NCBI RefSeq assembly: GCF_014635305.1
Contig: NZ_BMCS01000001.1
Coordinates: 434,001 to 498,000 of the forward strand
Origin: Williamsia phyllosphaerae
Lineage (GTDB): Bacteria; Actinomycetota; Actinomycetes; Mycobacteriales; Mycobacteriaceae
Length of the DNA: 64,000 nucleotides
Direction: 5' to 3'
In this document: positions 34,491-42,381 of the stretch, piece by piece
Layout: each line of letters begins with the position of its first letter
Numbering within the stretch: the first letter of the stretch is position 1
The notes under the pieces: model-generated
What the model was told of the DNA's origin: nothing
Seen by the model: the letters and a program-made list of their open reading frames with translations, nothing else
The model's database searches: none
Made by a program: the position numbers and the translations under genes

Positions 34491-35342
34491 CTAGCCGGGC
34501 AGCAGTAGTAACGAAGCAAGTTCGGCGAGCTGGGATTCGTCGTAGGTTTCGCGCAGTGCTGCAGCGATTTGATCCGGGTTGGCTTTGGTTCGTCGCAATA
34601 GCCGTGCGACTGCTTCGACCGGGAACGTTTGTCGCGAACCCGTGTCGCTGCCTCTCGGCTCATCGCACCGATCCTGCGCTCGTCGCCACGCAGCGACTTG
34701 CTGCGCGAGAGGTACCCGAGCCAACGATCTTGCGACGCGGACTGCCAGCTCGCCTTCACGGAGTGCCTGCTGAAGTTCGGGTGCCAGCTTGAGCAGCGCA
34801 CGGCGTTGAGAAATCCAGCCCGAACTTCGACCAAGTCGCTCGGCCGCAACTGTGGCGCTGCCGGTTTCGGCAACAAGGAGTTCGACGGCGTGGGCTTCTT
34901 CGAGGACGTCGAAGTCTTGGCGGTCGATGTTCTCCACGATCGCCGCCCACAGGACTGATTCCCGGTTGGTGGCGATGGTGTCGCGGATGACGACGTCCAT
35001 GCCGGCGCGTTGGTAGTGGTGGCAGGCGGCGAGGCGCCGGCATCCGTTGACCACGACCCAACGCGCGGCGCCCAGCTGGGCCGCATCCTCGGGCCACAGA
35101 GCTAGCCACGCCGCACGCGTCACGACGGTGCCTGGTTGGAGTTGCCGTTCGGCGATGGTGGCGAGGTCCTCGAGGTTGCCCACCTCGGCACGCGGGTTAC
35201 GCGGGTTCGCCACCAACTGTCCGAGGGGCACGTTCGCCCGAAACACCCCATCCGAGTTTGTCGGTGCATCGACGGTCGAGCTGTCCCCCACCGACCCGGC
35301 TAGGTCCGCGAGGTCGACACGCCCACCCCGCCCGCCGACCAC
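34491..35342 (-). CDS. parB: ParB-family partition protein, copy C
   Basis: A 283-residue ParB-type protein. Its first 170 or so residues are almost the same as copy A, including the GTG start overlapping parA as TAGTG. ENIDRQDFDVLEEA and the HTH GSATVAAERLGRSSGWISQR are kept. The C-terminal 70 residues are unrelated in detail to either other copy (ending LAELASLLLLPG). The nearly identical front half and distinct tail suggest a mosaic gene or selection for partner discrimination. Confidence 0.88.
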   Translation of the reverse strand: MVGGRGGRVDLADLAGSVGDSSTVDAPTNSDGVFRANVPLGQLVANPRNPRAEVGNLEDLATIAERQLQPGTVVTRAAWLALWPEDAAQLGAARWVVVNGCRRLAACHHYQRAGMDVVIRDTIATNRESVLWAAIVENIDRQDFDVLEEAHAVELLVAETGSATVAAERLGRSSGWISQRRALLKLAPELQQALREGELAVRVARSLARVPLAQQVAAWRRAQDRCDEPRGSDTGSRQTFPVEAVARLLRRTKANPDQIAAALRETYDESQLAELASLLLLPG

Positions 35343-36037
35343 TACTTAGCCCCCACTTCGAGTTCGAGGCACAGCCGCTGCACGTCTTCACGCGCTTGCA
35401 GCGCGACCCGGCTGGAGCCGTATTCGGTAACGACCCGCCCTTCGGCTGCGGCGCGGGCGTGCACCTTGTAGTGGCGGACCACGCTGCGGGCCAGCGGCCA
35501 TCCGCGCGAGCGGACGAACGCTTGGGTCTGCTCGAGATCAGAGCGACCGTCTCGTGGGTCCCAGTCGTTGATCACCACCACATACGGGATGCCCAACGGT
35601 TCGATCACCTTCGTGATCGTCCGCGCCGTCGGATCGAACGCCAACGGCTCCGGAACGATCGGCACGATCACCAAATCCGCCGACCCCAACACCGCATCCA
35701 ACGCGTAACCGGTGCCACCGTTGTCCGTCGCGCCCGGGGTGTCACCGATCCACCCAGGTGTGTCGACGATGACGTGATCGACACCCGGCAGATTCCGAAG
35801 CCGACCCAACATGCCGACGTCGTCGTGGGCTTGGGCGATCCGGAACGGCAGATCCGCGACCCGATCGGCCCACCACACCGCCGATCCCTGCGGGTCAATC
35901 GACACCGCCAACACCGGCGACACGCCTCGCTCCCCTGCCGGGTCGGTGAGGACGTCGGCCTTCACCGCGGCGAGGTTCATCGCCAACGTCGACTTGCCCA
36001 CCCCGCCCTTTTGATTCATCACCACGTGCACACCCAT
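35342..36037 (-). CDS. parA: ParA-family partition ATPase, copy C
   Basis: A 231-residue ParA, nearly identical to copies A and B (Walker A KGGVGKST at 10-17, VIVDTPGW at 89-96). ATG 36037 is chosen to match the others; a GTG nine bases upstream is possible. The leader GAGAGGTGGAGAGC provides the ribosome-binding site. It is coupled to parB copy C by a one-base overlap. Confidence 0.9.
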   Translation of the reverse strand: MGVHVVMNQKGGVGKSTLAMNLAAVKADVLTDPAGERGVSPVLAVSIDPQGSAVWWADRVADLPFRIAQAHDDVGMLGRLRNLPGVDHVIVDTPGWIGDTPGATDNGGTGYALDAVLGSADLVIVPIVPEPLAFDPTARTITKVIEPLGIPYVVVINDWDPRDGRSDLEQTQAFVRSRGWPLARSVVRHYKVHARAAAEGRVVTEYGSSRVALQAREDVQRLCLELEVGAK

Positions 36038-36098
36038 GCTCTCCACCTCTCCGATCCATTCGTGAACTACCTGTCACCCGGCGCCTCGCGGCGTCGGG

Positions 36099-36114
36099 GT
36101 TTACCGCGGTAAAC
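36099..36114. promoter_or_regulatory. Perfect 16-bp palindrome upstream of parA, copy C
   Basis: Third copy of GTTTACCGCGGTAAAC, 62 bp upstream of parA, with different flanking bases from the other copies. Confidence 0.75.
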
Positions 36115-36156
36115 ACCACCCGATGGCGGTCCTCGTTCGGACGGGGTGCGCCACGA

Positions 36157-36177
36157 GACATCGATCGAATACGGTTG
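36157..36177. promoter_or_regulatory. Conserved block upstream of parA, copy C
   Basis: Same 21-bp block as in copy A, again starting 43 bp from the palindrome. The fixed spacing in all three modules argues for one composite control site. Confidence 0.5.
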
Positions 36178-36352
36178 TTTGAGAGCATGTTCGAACGACC
36201 ACTGAGCACGACCTGGCCAAACATCGTCAGTCCGCAGACAGTCCGCAGCAGCACCGAAAGGGGCCATCACCGACAAACACCCACAACGGCGCTCACCAGC
36301 AGAAACAGTGAATTCTCAACTGCGTCAACAACACCAAACTCCCAGGTGCGCT

Positions 36353-36397
36353 CGTTCGGGACGAAGAGGTCGTGGGTTCGAATCCCGCCACCCCGAC
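36353..36397 (+). other. tRNA-Pro(CGG) 3' fragment, att core copy C
   Basis: Third identical 45-bp tRNA-Pro 3' segment, again without a 5' half. It is the last of the series seen in this window. Confidence 0.8.
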
Positions 36398-36420
36398 GTG
36401 TTGGTTGAGACACAGAAGAG

Positions 36421-36448
36421 GCCCTGACCAGGGAAACCCGGTCGGGGC
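36421..36448 (+). terminator. Intrinsic terminator after tRNA fragment, copy C
   Basis: Stem GCCCTGACC / GGTCGGGGC, with one base change tolerated as a G-U pair, followed by TTCCTCGTTT. The change that keeps pairing suggests the hairpin is functional. Confidence 0.75.
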
Positions 36449-36674
36449 TTCCTCGTTTCCGGAGTCGCTTCGATTCGCCGCCAGTCCGCAGAAGGAAGAC
36501 TCCGGACACGTGGAGGCCCAACGGTCAGTTCCTTGGCATCGCGATGTCCGCGTGGCGCCGGCAAGCAGAACGTGGCAAAGCTTCGAGCGGCAACCTGCCT
36601 CGTCGATCAGAAAATGGGCCGCTCAGAAACACGAGGTCCGCTGCTGCCCTTGATCTCAGCGCAGCGCTCGTGCG

Positions 36675-37250
36675 TCACCCGAGTGGCGAGGTCCTGTCGC
36701 CGATCTTGTCCGTTGTCTCCAGCGGAACTCGAGTGGAGTTGAGAAACAGGCTGAGCAGACTGAACCACGCGATCGTCGCTATGTATTTGCGAGTCACGAC
36801 GTCACCGAAGGTGGCGAGAAGCGCAGAGAGCGTGGAATCGGTCAACGATGCTGCCGACGAGTACATCTCGTCGGCCGCGCGGCAGAGAAGCACGTAGTCG
36901 TCGGCGATGCCCGTCACCGCACCGTCGGCAGAGATGGCCTCGATCTCGTCTGTACTGAGCCCGGCGTTGCGGGCCATCTGCTCATTGGCCTGCCACTCGT
37001 ACGGCGCATGCAGCACACACGCCGCGCGCAAGATGATCACCTCCCGGTGCCGCGCATCGATGCCCGGGGTCGCGAACACCGCACGCACCATCCCTATCAG
37101 GGCCGGATACATGTCCTCCGTTCCGGCGAACATCTTCACCACGTTGAGAACTGAATCGGGGTCATATCCGTCGCCGACGATCGATCGGATGTCGCCGTCC
37201 GTGGGTAGCGGCACCGAGACCTGAGTGGAGTAGGGACCTGGCTTCGACAT
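36675..37250 (-). CDS. Carboxymuconolactone decarboxylase-family protein
   Basis: A 191-residue protein of the carboxymuconolactone decarboxylase/AhpD-like family. The helical core REVIILRAACVLHAPYEWQANEQMARNAGLS has the family Glu/His pattern but no CxxC, so it is not an AhpD-type peroxidase partner. ATG 37250 is chosen, with AAAGGCGC upstream; the frame extends 18 codons more, but through the operator. It is divergent from the GntR gene and shares its operator region. The reaction is unknown; a decarboxylase or hydrolase role on a small organic acid is possible. Confidence 0.72.
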   Translation of the reverse strand: MSKPGPYSTQVSVPLPTDGDIRSIVGDGYDPDSVLNVVKMFAGTEDMYPALIGMVRAVFATPGIDARHREVIILRAACVLHAPYEWQANEQMARNAGLSTDEIEAISADGAVTGIADDYVLLCRAADEMYSSAASLTDSTLSALLATFGDVVTRKYIATIAWFSLLSLFLNSTRVPLETTDKIGDRTSPLG

Positions 37251-37283
37251 GAGTGCGCCTTTCTCGGAGACTCTGTATGCAAT

Positions 37284-37304
37284 GTGTATACATTCGGTAT
37301 ACAC
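37284..37304. promoter_or_regulatory. GntR-type operator
   Basis: GTGTATAC-N5-GTATACAC, a perfect 8-bp inverted repeat between the decarboxylase-family gene and the GntR gene. Its halves match the GT...AC pattern bound by FadR-branch GntR proteins, so it probably represses both divergent promoters. Confidence 0.7.
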
Positions 37305-37318
37305 GTTAAAGTTGACTC

Positions 37319-38005
37319 ATGCCGCCCACCGACCGAGCACCAGGCGTCTACGACACGCTCCTCGAACGCATCGTCAGTTGGGATCTCCCACCCGGCGCAG
37401 TGTTGAGCGAAATCGAGCTGGCCGATCAGCTGTCGGTGTCTCGCACGCCGATCCGCGAAGCACTTGCCCGACTTCGTCGCGACGGGTTGGTAACGCAGTC
37501 CGCAGGCCGGTCGGCGGCGGTCGCCGCGGTGTCGGCGGAGACCGCGGTCGAGCTCTACCAGGCCCGTGAAGCCCTCGAGTCGTACGCCCTCATGCTCGTC
37601 GCCCAGACGAGAGTCCACGACACGTTCTCGGAATACGTGGACAGGTATCGGCAGCTCGCAGAATCCACGGAGATCGCCGCCGAGGACGTCTACGCCCTCT
37701 CCGGCGAGTTCGATGCCGCCGTTCGAGCAGCGTGCAACAACGCCTACCTGAGTCGACTGCTGAAGGAACTCTCGGTCCACACCGCGCGTCTACGGAATCT
37801 GGCCCGCGACAACCAGGATCGACTCCGCCGCAGCGTGACTCAGCGTATGGAGGTCGTCGCCGCGGTAGCCCGGGGCGACGGACCAGAGGCAGCCCGCCTG
37901 GATTCCCTACGGCTGGCCGACAGCCTCGCGGTCGTCATCGACGAACTGCTCGGCACCACCCAACAGCCCCCGAGGAGCGAACCACTCGGCCGCAATCTTC
38001 GTTGA
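37319..38005 (+). CDS. GntR-family (FadR/FCD) transcriptional regulator
   Basis: A 228-residue regulator with an N-terminal winged HTH (GVYDTLLERIVSWDLPPGAVLSE, then SRTPIREALARLRRDGLV) and a C-terminal helical FCD ligand-binding domain. Members sense small carboxylic acids. It starts 14 bp after the inverted repeat at 37284-37304, so it likely represses itself and the divergent carboxymuconolactone decarboxylase-family gene until the acid is present. Confidence 0.87.
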   Translation: MPPTDRAPGVYDTLLERIVSWDLPPGAVLSEIELADQLSVSRTPIREALARLRRDGLVTQSAGRSAAVAAVSAETAVELYQAREALESYALMLVAQTRVHDTFSEYVDRYRQLAESTEIAAEDVYALSGEFDAAVRAACNNAYLSRLLKELSVHTARLRNLARDNQDRLRRSVTQRMEVVAAVARGDGPEAARLDSLRLADSLAVVIDELLGTTQQPPRSEPLGRNLR

Positions 38006-38058
38006 TGCCGGCGATCGCGTCCGAAGATCGCCGAGCGGACCGGTCGAGCTGCGTCGAA

Positions 38059-38469
38059 TCAGTTGAGCAGTTTCGCCAGGAGTCTCTGGAGTTCCGCCTG
38101 CTCACTGGTGTCGAGACGTGCAAGCCACTCGTCGAATCTCGCCGAGAGGATCTTCAGCGCTTTCTCCAGGGTGTCGATGCCGGATGGCGTCACGACCAAG
38201 CGATGTCGACGGAGATCGTCCGGGTCGATCTCGCGGCGGACAAACCCCTTTGCCTCGAGGTTCCTGAGGTAGACCGTCACACTCGGCTTCGGCAGCGCGA
38301 GCCGGAGCGCCAGCTCGGCCGGATACCGACAGTCGTCGATTTCGCCGAGGACGAAAAACTCCTTCGCCTCCAACCCCACAGCCTCGATGTCGGGTGCGCA
38401 CTCGTTCATGACGCGCGTGAGGACCTGATGATTGAGCGACCAGATTCGGGCGGCGTTCGACGCAGGCAC
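38059..38469 (-). CDS. MarR-family transcriptional regulator
   Basis: A 136-residue MarR-type winged-helix protein. The recognition region LALPKPSVTVYLRNLEAKGFVRRE and the wing DDLRRHRLVVTPSG are typical. It is divergent from the alpha/beta hydrolase at 38591, and an inverted repeat in the 120-bp gap (38504-38517) is its likely operator. It probably represses the hydrolase and itself until a phenolic or lipophilic ligand binds. Confidence 0.82.
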   Translation of the reverse strand: MPASNAARIWSLNHQVLTRVMNECAPDIEAVGLEAKEFFVLGEIDDCRYPAELALRLALPKPSVTVYLRNLEAKGFVRREIDPDDLRRHRLVVTPSGIDTLEKALKILSARFDEWLARLDTSEQAELQRLLAKLLN

Positions 38470-38503
38470 AGGACCTCCTGACAGGTGCTACAGTTTCGTA
38501 CTA

Positions 38504-38517
38504 GTTCAGAAATGAAC
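38504..38517. promoter_or_regulatory. Candidate MarR operator
   Basis: GTTCA-N4-TGAAC inverted repeat in the gap between the divergent MarR and hydrolase genes, in an A/T-rich patch likely to hold the promoters. Confidence 0.5.
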
Positions 38518-38590
38518 AATCTGAGTTTCGAACAAGATCAAGTACGGAACATGTTACCCAGGGCTGTCCCCTGGAAAGGATCTACATCCC

Positions 38591-39523
38591 ATGTCGAAAA
38601 CACAGAACACCACGTTTTCCAACACCACCTTCGACCTCGCTGGGCAGTTACATGTTCCCGAGGATCTCGACGAGGGGTCGACGTATCCGGCCATCGTCAT
38701 CTCCACCCCTGGGAGCAGCGTCAAGGAGCAGATCGGAGCGAACTACGGACGCACTCTGGCAGACCGCGGTTACACCGTCCTCGCATTCGACCCTGGCTTT
38801 CAAGGGCAGAGCGGGGGACAGCCGCGTGACCTCGAGAACCCCGCCGCACGCGTCGACGACATTCGATGTGCAGTCGACCACCTGACGACCCTCGATTACG
38901 TGGACAACGGCAGGATCGGCGCCCTCGGTATCTGCGCCGGTGGTGGGTACACAGTCACGGCCGCGATGACCGACCATCGGATCAAGGCCGTGGGAACCGT
39001 TGTGCCCGTGAACGTCGGCCGGGCCTTCCGCCAGGCCGACACCTCATCGAAACGTTCCGCGATCGCCATGATCGAGAGAGTCGGTGACAGCCGCACCGCC
39101 GCGGCCGCCGGCGAATCAATCGATCCCGGCATGTGGATCCCCGACACCGAGGAGCAGGCAAAAGCCCTGGGGATCAACGACGTCGACACACTGCAAGCGG
39201 TCCGCTTCTATCGCACCCCTCGCGGCTATAACGAGAACTCCACCAACCGCCGCCACTTCACCAGCGACGCCATGATGCTCGGCTACGACGCATTCCACCT
39301 CGCCGACGAACTCCTCACTCAGCCACTGCAGGTCATCGTCGGAGGTCGTCTCGGCACCACCTTCTCGTATGCGGACGGCCTCGCCCTGTGGGAGAAGGCG
39401 CCGAACGCCAAAGGCTTCCACGTCGTCGAGGGTGCGGGTCACTACGAGATGTACGACGAACCGGCGTACGTGCAGGAGGCAGTCGAGGTCCTCGACACCT
39501 TCTACAAGGGCACGTTGTCGTAG
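38591..39523 (+). CDS. Alpha/beta hydrolase with Cys nucleophile (dienelactone hydrolase-like)
   Basis: A 310-residue alpha/beta hydrolase. The nucleophile elbow reads GICAGGG (Cys near residue 115) instead of GxSxG, as in dienelactone hydrolases. FDPGFQGQSGGQPRDLENP and a C-terminal His in EGAGHYEMYD complete the core. ATG 38591 follows GGAAAGGAT. The MarR regulator upstream suggests induction by an aromatic or reactive compound. The family also includes peptidase- and stress-linked hydrolases, so lactone hydrolysis is not certain. Confidence 0.8.
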   Translation: MSKTQNTTFSNTTFDLAGQLHVPEDLDEGSTYPAIVISTPGSSVKEQIGANYGRTLADRGYTVLAFDPGFQGQSGGQPRDLENPAARVDDIRCAVDHLTTLDYVDNGRIGALGICAGGGYTVTAAMTDHRIKAVGTVVPVNVGRAFRQADTSSKRSAIAMIERVGDSRTAAAAGESIDPGMWIPDTEEQAKALGINDVDTLQAVRFYRTPRGYNENSTNRRHFTSDAMMLGYDAFHLADELLTQPLQVIVGGRLGTTFSYADGLALWEKAPNAKGFHVVEGAGHYEMYDEPAYVQEAVEVLDTFYKGTLS

Positions 39524-39557
39524 AGTCAGCCGCGTCGCGCGTTACTGAGGAGAATTC

Positions 39558-39926
39558 ATGTATCGACCAACCGCCCGCGCCGCCGCCGCCTCATGGCTTG
39601 CCGGTACCGCAGCCGCACTCGTTGTACAGGGAGTCTTCCCGCAGCGATTCGCAGCGAGCACAGCGTGGGACTACAACGAAGGGTGGCAGCGCGAGATCGC
39701 GATCTGGAACCTCGGCACCCTGGTCGCCGGTGGCGTGATCGTTGCCGGACATGACGATCCCGTACGCGCCCAGCTGCGCGGACTCGCAGTGCTGTCCGCA
39801 CTGTTCAGCGCCAACCATGCCGCCGCGGCCGTGCGGACGAACAAGCCAGGCAACTGGGCATGGGCGGTGATCAACGCCGGCGGTGTGATCACCAGCGTCG
39901 CCGGGCTCGCAAAGTCCACTCGGTAG
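39558..39926 (+). CDS. Small hypothetical membrane protein
   Basis: A 122-residue protein with about three to four hydrophobic segments (ASWLAGTAAALVVQGVF, LGTLVAGGVIVAG, LAVLSALFSANHAAAAV, VINAGGVITSVAGLA). A strong GAGGAG site precedes the ATG, 34 bp after the hydrolase, so the two are probably co-transcribed under the MarR protein. No family function is recognised. Confidence 0.7.
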   Translation: MYRPTARAAAASWLAGTAAALVVQGVFPQRFAASTAWDYNEGWQREIAIWNLGTLVAGGVIVAGHDDPVRAQLRGLAVLSALFSANHAAAAVRTNKPGNWAWAVINAGGVITSVAGLAKSTR

Positions 39927-40261
39927 GAAGCCCCCCGCACCCGCGCAGCCTTTCGTCCCCAGCCGGAGTCCGCTGACCCGGGCTGACCATTTTGACCAGA
40001 GTTCAGACGGGCTGCACCGATGGCCCATCAAGATGCCGAGGCCCGCCCGAGCGCGTCGAGCGTTGTGTCCAGCGCAGTCGCCAGGGCCTGCGTACTCCAG
40101 CAACAGTTCACCCTGAATGGCGGAAAGCAATGTAGCACTTCGCGCTTCGGCATCGATACCCGTCCCGGGGAACGCCGCGATCGATCAACCGACTGAGCGC
40201 GTCATAGATTGCGCTGTGCCACCGCAGAAAGCCTTCGACACCGACCCGGCGAGCCCAGTCC
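39927..40261. other. Gene-free stretch
   Basis: About 335 bp between convergent genes (membrane protein and TetR). No gene, RNA or strong hairpin is seen. Confidence 0.5.
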
Positions 40262-40834
40262 TCACCCTCGCGACAAGTCGATGGCCGCGAGCGACGCATC
40301 CACGTCCTGCGCGCCCAGCACCGCGCTGCGGACGATGTAGCCCTGACAGAAGGTGAGCATCGCCAGCGCCGTGGTCGGCGCAGTGGCGGGCTCTCGCCCC
40401 TCGGCGATGAGCCAGCGCTCGGCGGCGGCGGCGAACGCACGCTCGATGTCGCTCATCCGCCGCTGCACGATCTCCCGCATCGTGGGGTCAAAGGCCGCCT
40501 CGCCCCAGAACTGCACCACGGTCGCGAACGGGATGCCGGCCTGCTCCAGGCCGACCAGCCACCGCCGGACGACTTCGCGCGGCGAACGGGCCGGCTCGTC
40601 GTCCGGCATGGCGAGCAGGCTGAGCCGCTTCCCGATCACCTCGGCCGCGACCAGCTCGATGAGCTCGTCCTTACGCGCGAAGTGAGAGTAGACCGAGCCG
40701 GCGGACAGGCCGGCCTCCTCGATGATGTCGGCCATCGTCAGGTCGTTCAGCGCTCGCCGACGCAACACGCGCAGGGCGGCAGCGACGATCTCATCCCGAC
40801 GTGCCTGGCGATACGCGTCACTCACTCGAGGCAT
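40262..40834 (-). CDS. TetR-family transcriptional regulator
   Basis: A 190-residue TetR regulator. The N-terminal HTH is ARRDEIVAAALRVL, then LTMADIIEEAGLSAGSVYSHFARKDELI, a classic pattern. The C-terminal ligand domain is all-helical. It is divergent from the membrane protein at 40899, and two inverted repeats lie between them, so it likely represses that exporter-like gene and itself. Confidence 0.87.
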   Translation of the reverse strand: MPRVSDAYRQARRDEIVAAALRVLRRRALNDLTMADIIEEAGLSAGSVYSHFARKDELIELVAAEVIGKRLSLLAMPDDEPARSPREVVRRWLVGLEQAGIPFATVVQFWGEAAFDPTMREIVQRRMSDIERAFAAAAERWLIAEGREPATAPTTALAMLTFCQGYIVRSAVLGAQDVDASLAAIDLSRG

Positions 40835-40842
40835 ACGACAAA

Positions 40843-40857
40843 GCCTAACCTAGGCTA
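40843..40857. promoter_or_regulatory. Candidate TetR operator 1
   Basis: AGCCTA-ACC-TAGGCT, a perfect 6-bp inverted repeat 9 bp upstream of the TetR start. Confidence 0.5.
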
Positions 40858-40863
40858 CTCTCC

Positions 40864-40885
40864 AAACAGAACCGTCATTCTGTTT
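40864..40885. promoter_or_regulatory. Candidate TetR operator 2
   Basis: AAACAGAA-N6-TTCTGTTT, a perfect 8-bp inverted repeat 13 bp upstream of the membrane-protein start. It overlaps the likely promoter and ribosome-binding region. Confidence 0.6.
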
Positions 40886-40898
40886 AGGGAGCACCACC

Positions 40899-41882
40899 AT
40901 GAGTAGCACCACCATCGATCGCACCCGTCCCACTGCCGCCATCGGTTTCGGACTGGTCGCCGGACTCGTCGTCGCGCTCGTGGTCCTGGCCTTCCTCTGG
41001 CCCATTGCCACCTCTGAGCCGCGCGACCTCCCGGTGGGCGTCGTCGGCGGGGCGCTTCCGCAGGGGGTCGAGCTGCCTGTTGACGCCACGTCCTACAACA
41101 CCCGCGCCGACGCAGTCCAGGCCATCAAGGAGCGACAGGTGTCCGGCGCCTACATACTCGACCAGGCCGCGCCGGAGGTGTTGATCGCCGGGGCCGGTTT
41201 GGCGTCAGGCACCGCGGTCATCGAGAAGGTCGGTGCCCAGCTGACCGCCACCCAGGGAAAGACCCCGACCGTCACCGACGTGGTCCCGCTCGCCTCTGGC
41301 GATCCGACCGGCACCGGTCTCGGCGCAATGGGGTTCCCGCTGGTCCTGGGCGGCATCGTCGGCGGCGTCCTGGTCTCGTCGCTCGTCACCGGCCTGAGGC
41401 GCAGACTCCTCGCCCTCGGCGTGTACGGCGTCGCCGCCGGCCTCCTGGCCGCCGTGGTGACCGGACCCGTGCTCGGCATCGTCGCGGGCTCTTTCTGGGC
41501 CGACGCCCTGGTCCTCGGGGTCGCGATGCTCGGCACCGCCTCGACTGTTGTGGGCCTCAACGCGCTGCTCGGTGCCGCGGGTACCGGCGTGGGCGCCGCC
41601 ATCACCATGCTGCTCGCGAACCCGATCTCAGGTGGGGCCACGCCGCACCAGTTCATCACCGGCCCCTGGGGCGAGATCGGCCAGTACTTCGTCCCCGGCG
41701 CCTCGCAGAGCCTCTTCCGTGAGGTCAACTACTTCCCCGATGCATCAACCCTGCACGAGTGGCTCGTCCTGATCGCCTGGATCCTCGGCGGCGTAACTCT
41801 TTCGGTCGCCGCCCATTTCCGGAGCTCGACACCGGTGGACGTCCCTGTCGACGAGCGCGAGGAGGCGCCCAGCATCGCCTGA
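40899..41882 (+). CDS. YhgE/Pip-like ABC-2-type membrane protein
   Basis: A 327-residue protein with one N-terminal transmembrane helix (FGLVAGLVVALVVLAFLWP), an extracytoplasmic domain of about 110 residues (DLPVGVVGGALPQGVELP onward), then five or so C-terminal helices. This is the layout of YhgE/Pip-like and ABC-2 permeases linked to efflux. A divergent TetR with two flanking operators supports a drug- or lipid-export role. No ATPase gene lies next to it. Confidence 0.75.
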   Translation: MSSTTIDRTRPTAAIGFGLVAGLVVALVVLAFLWPIATSEPRDLPVGVVGGALPQGVELPVDATSYNTRADAVQAIKERQVSGAYILDQAAPEVLIAGAGLASGTAVIEKVGAQLTATQGKTPTVTDVVPLASGDPTGTGLGAMGFPLVLGGIVGGVLVSSLVTGLRRRLLALGVYGVAAGLLAAVVTGPVLGIVAGSFWADALVLGVAMLGTASTVVGLNALLGAAGTGVGAAITMLLANPISGGATPHQFITGPWGEIGQYFVPGASQSLFREVNYFPDASTLHEWLVLIAWILGGVTLSVAAHFRSSTPVDVPVDEREEAPSIA

Positions 41883-41920
41883 CGGCTGCCGCACCGTTCC
41901 GGTGAGGGCGTCGCCCGGTT

Positions 41921-42355
41921 TCAGTCGACCGTGTCCCCGCACAGAACGTCCAGGCTCTCCACCACGAGCCGAATCCTGTCGGGGCTCAGAAGGCGGAGTC
42001 GCCGACCCAGAACAGGTGTGATCCGCGCCCCGATGTCATCGGTCGTCTGCACACCGTGATCGGTCAGTCGGATCCGTGACCGGCGCGAGTCCGCGAGATC
42101 GATCTCCCGAGTCACCAGGCCCGAGTCGGCAAGCTTGGACAGTGCCCTGCTGAGAACGGACGGGTTGAGACCGAGGTCGCTCACGAGATCACCCGGACTG
42201 TCGACGCCCAACTTGACCGTGCGCAGCACCAAGAAATCCACGAGGTCCAGGTGTGCGGCGGCTGCGACGTGCACCCGGGCGTCGGCCACGACCAACTTGT
42301 TCAGTCGGTAGAGCGCATCGAGCAACTGCAGCTCGGGGGCGTCGGTGTCAGCCAT
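41921..42355 (-). CDS. MarR-family transcriptional regulator
   Basis: A 144-residue MarR-type protein. The HTH spans SPGDLVSDLGLNPSVLSRALSKL with the wing EIDLADSRRSRIRLTDHG. It is divergent from the amidohydrolase at 42412, and the inverted repeat 42382-42395 in the gap is the likely operator. It probably senses an aromatic acid metabolised by the amidohydrolase. Confidence 0.82.
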   Translation of the reverse strand: MADTDAPELQLLDALYRLNKLVVADARVHVAAAAHLDLVDFLVLRTVKLGVDSPGDLVSDLGLNPSVLSRALSKLADSGLVTREIDLADSRRSRIRLTDHGVQTTDDIGARITPVLGRRLRLLSPDRIRLVVESLDVLCGDTVD

Positions 42356-42381
42356 GGGAGAAATCTAACATTCGATTATTA

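Larger units (their letters stand above)
36229..36491. repeat. Junction (att) region, copy C
   Basis: Third junction, with two AGTCCGCAG repeats on the left (36229-36248), the tRNA fragment and terminator, and one AGTCCGCAG on the right (36483-36491). Similarity to the right flanks of copies A and B ends about 15 bp later, near TCCGG. It is the right boundary of unit C. Confidence 0.75.

Noticed and set aside
1..36500. Insertion sequences or transposases
   Set aside because: No transposase motif or terminal inverted repeats with target duplications were found; the repeats present are explained by att-type junctions.
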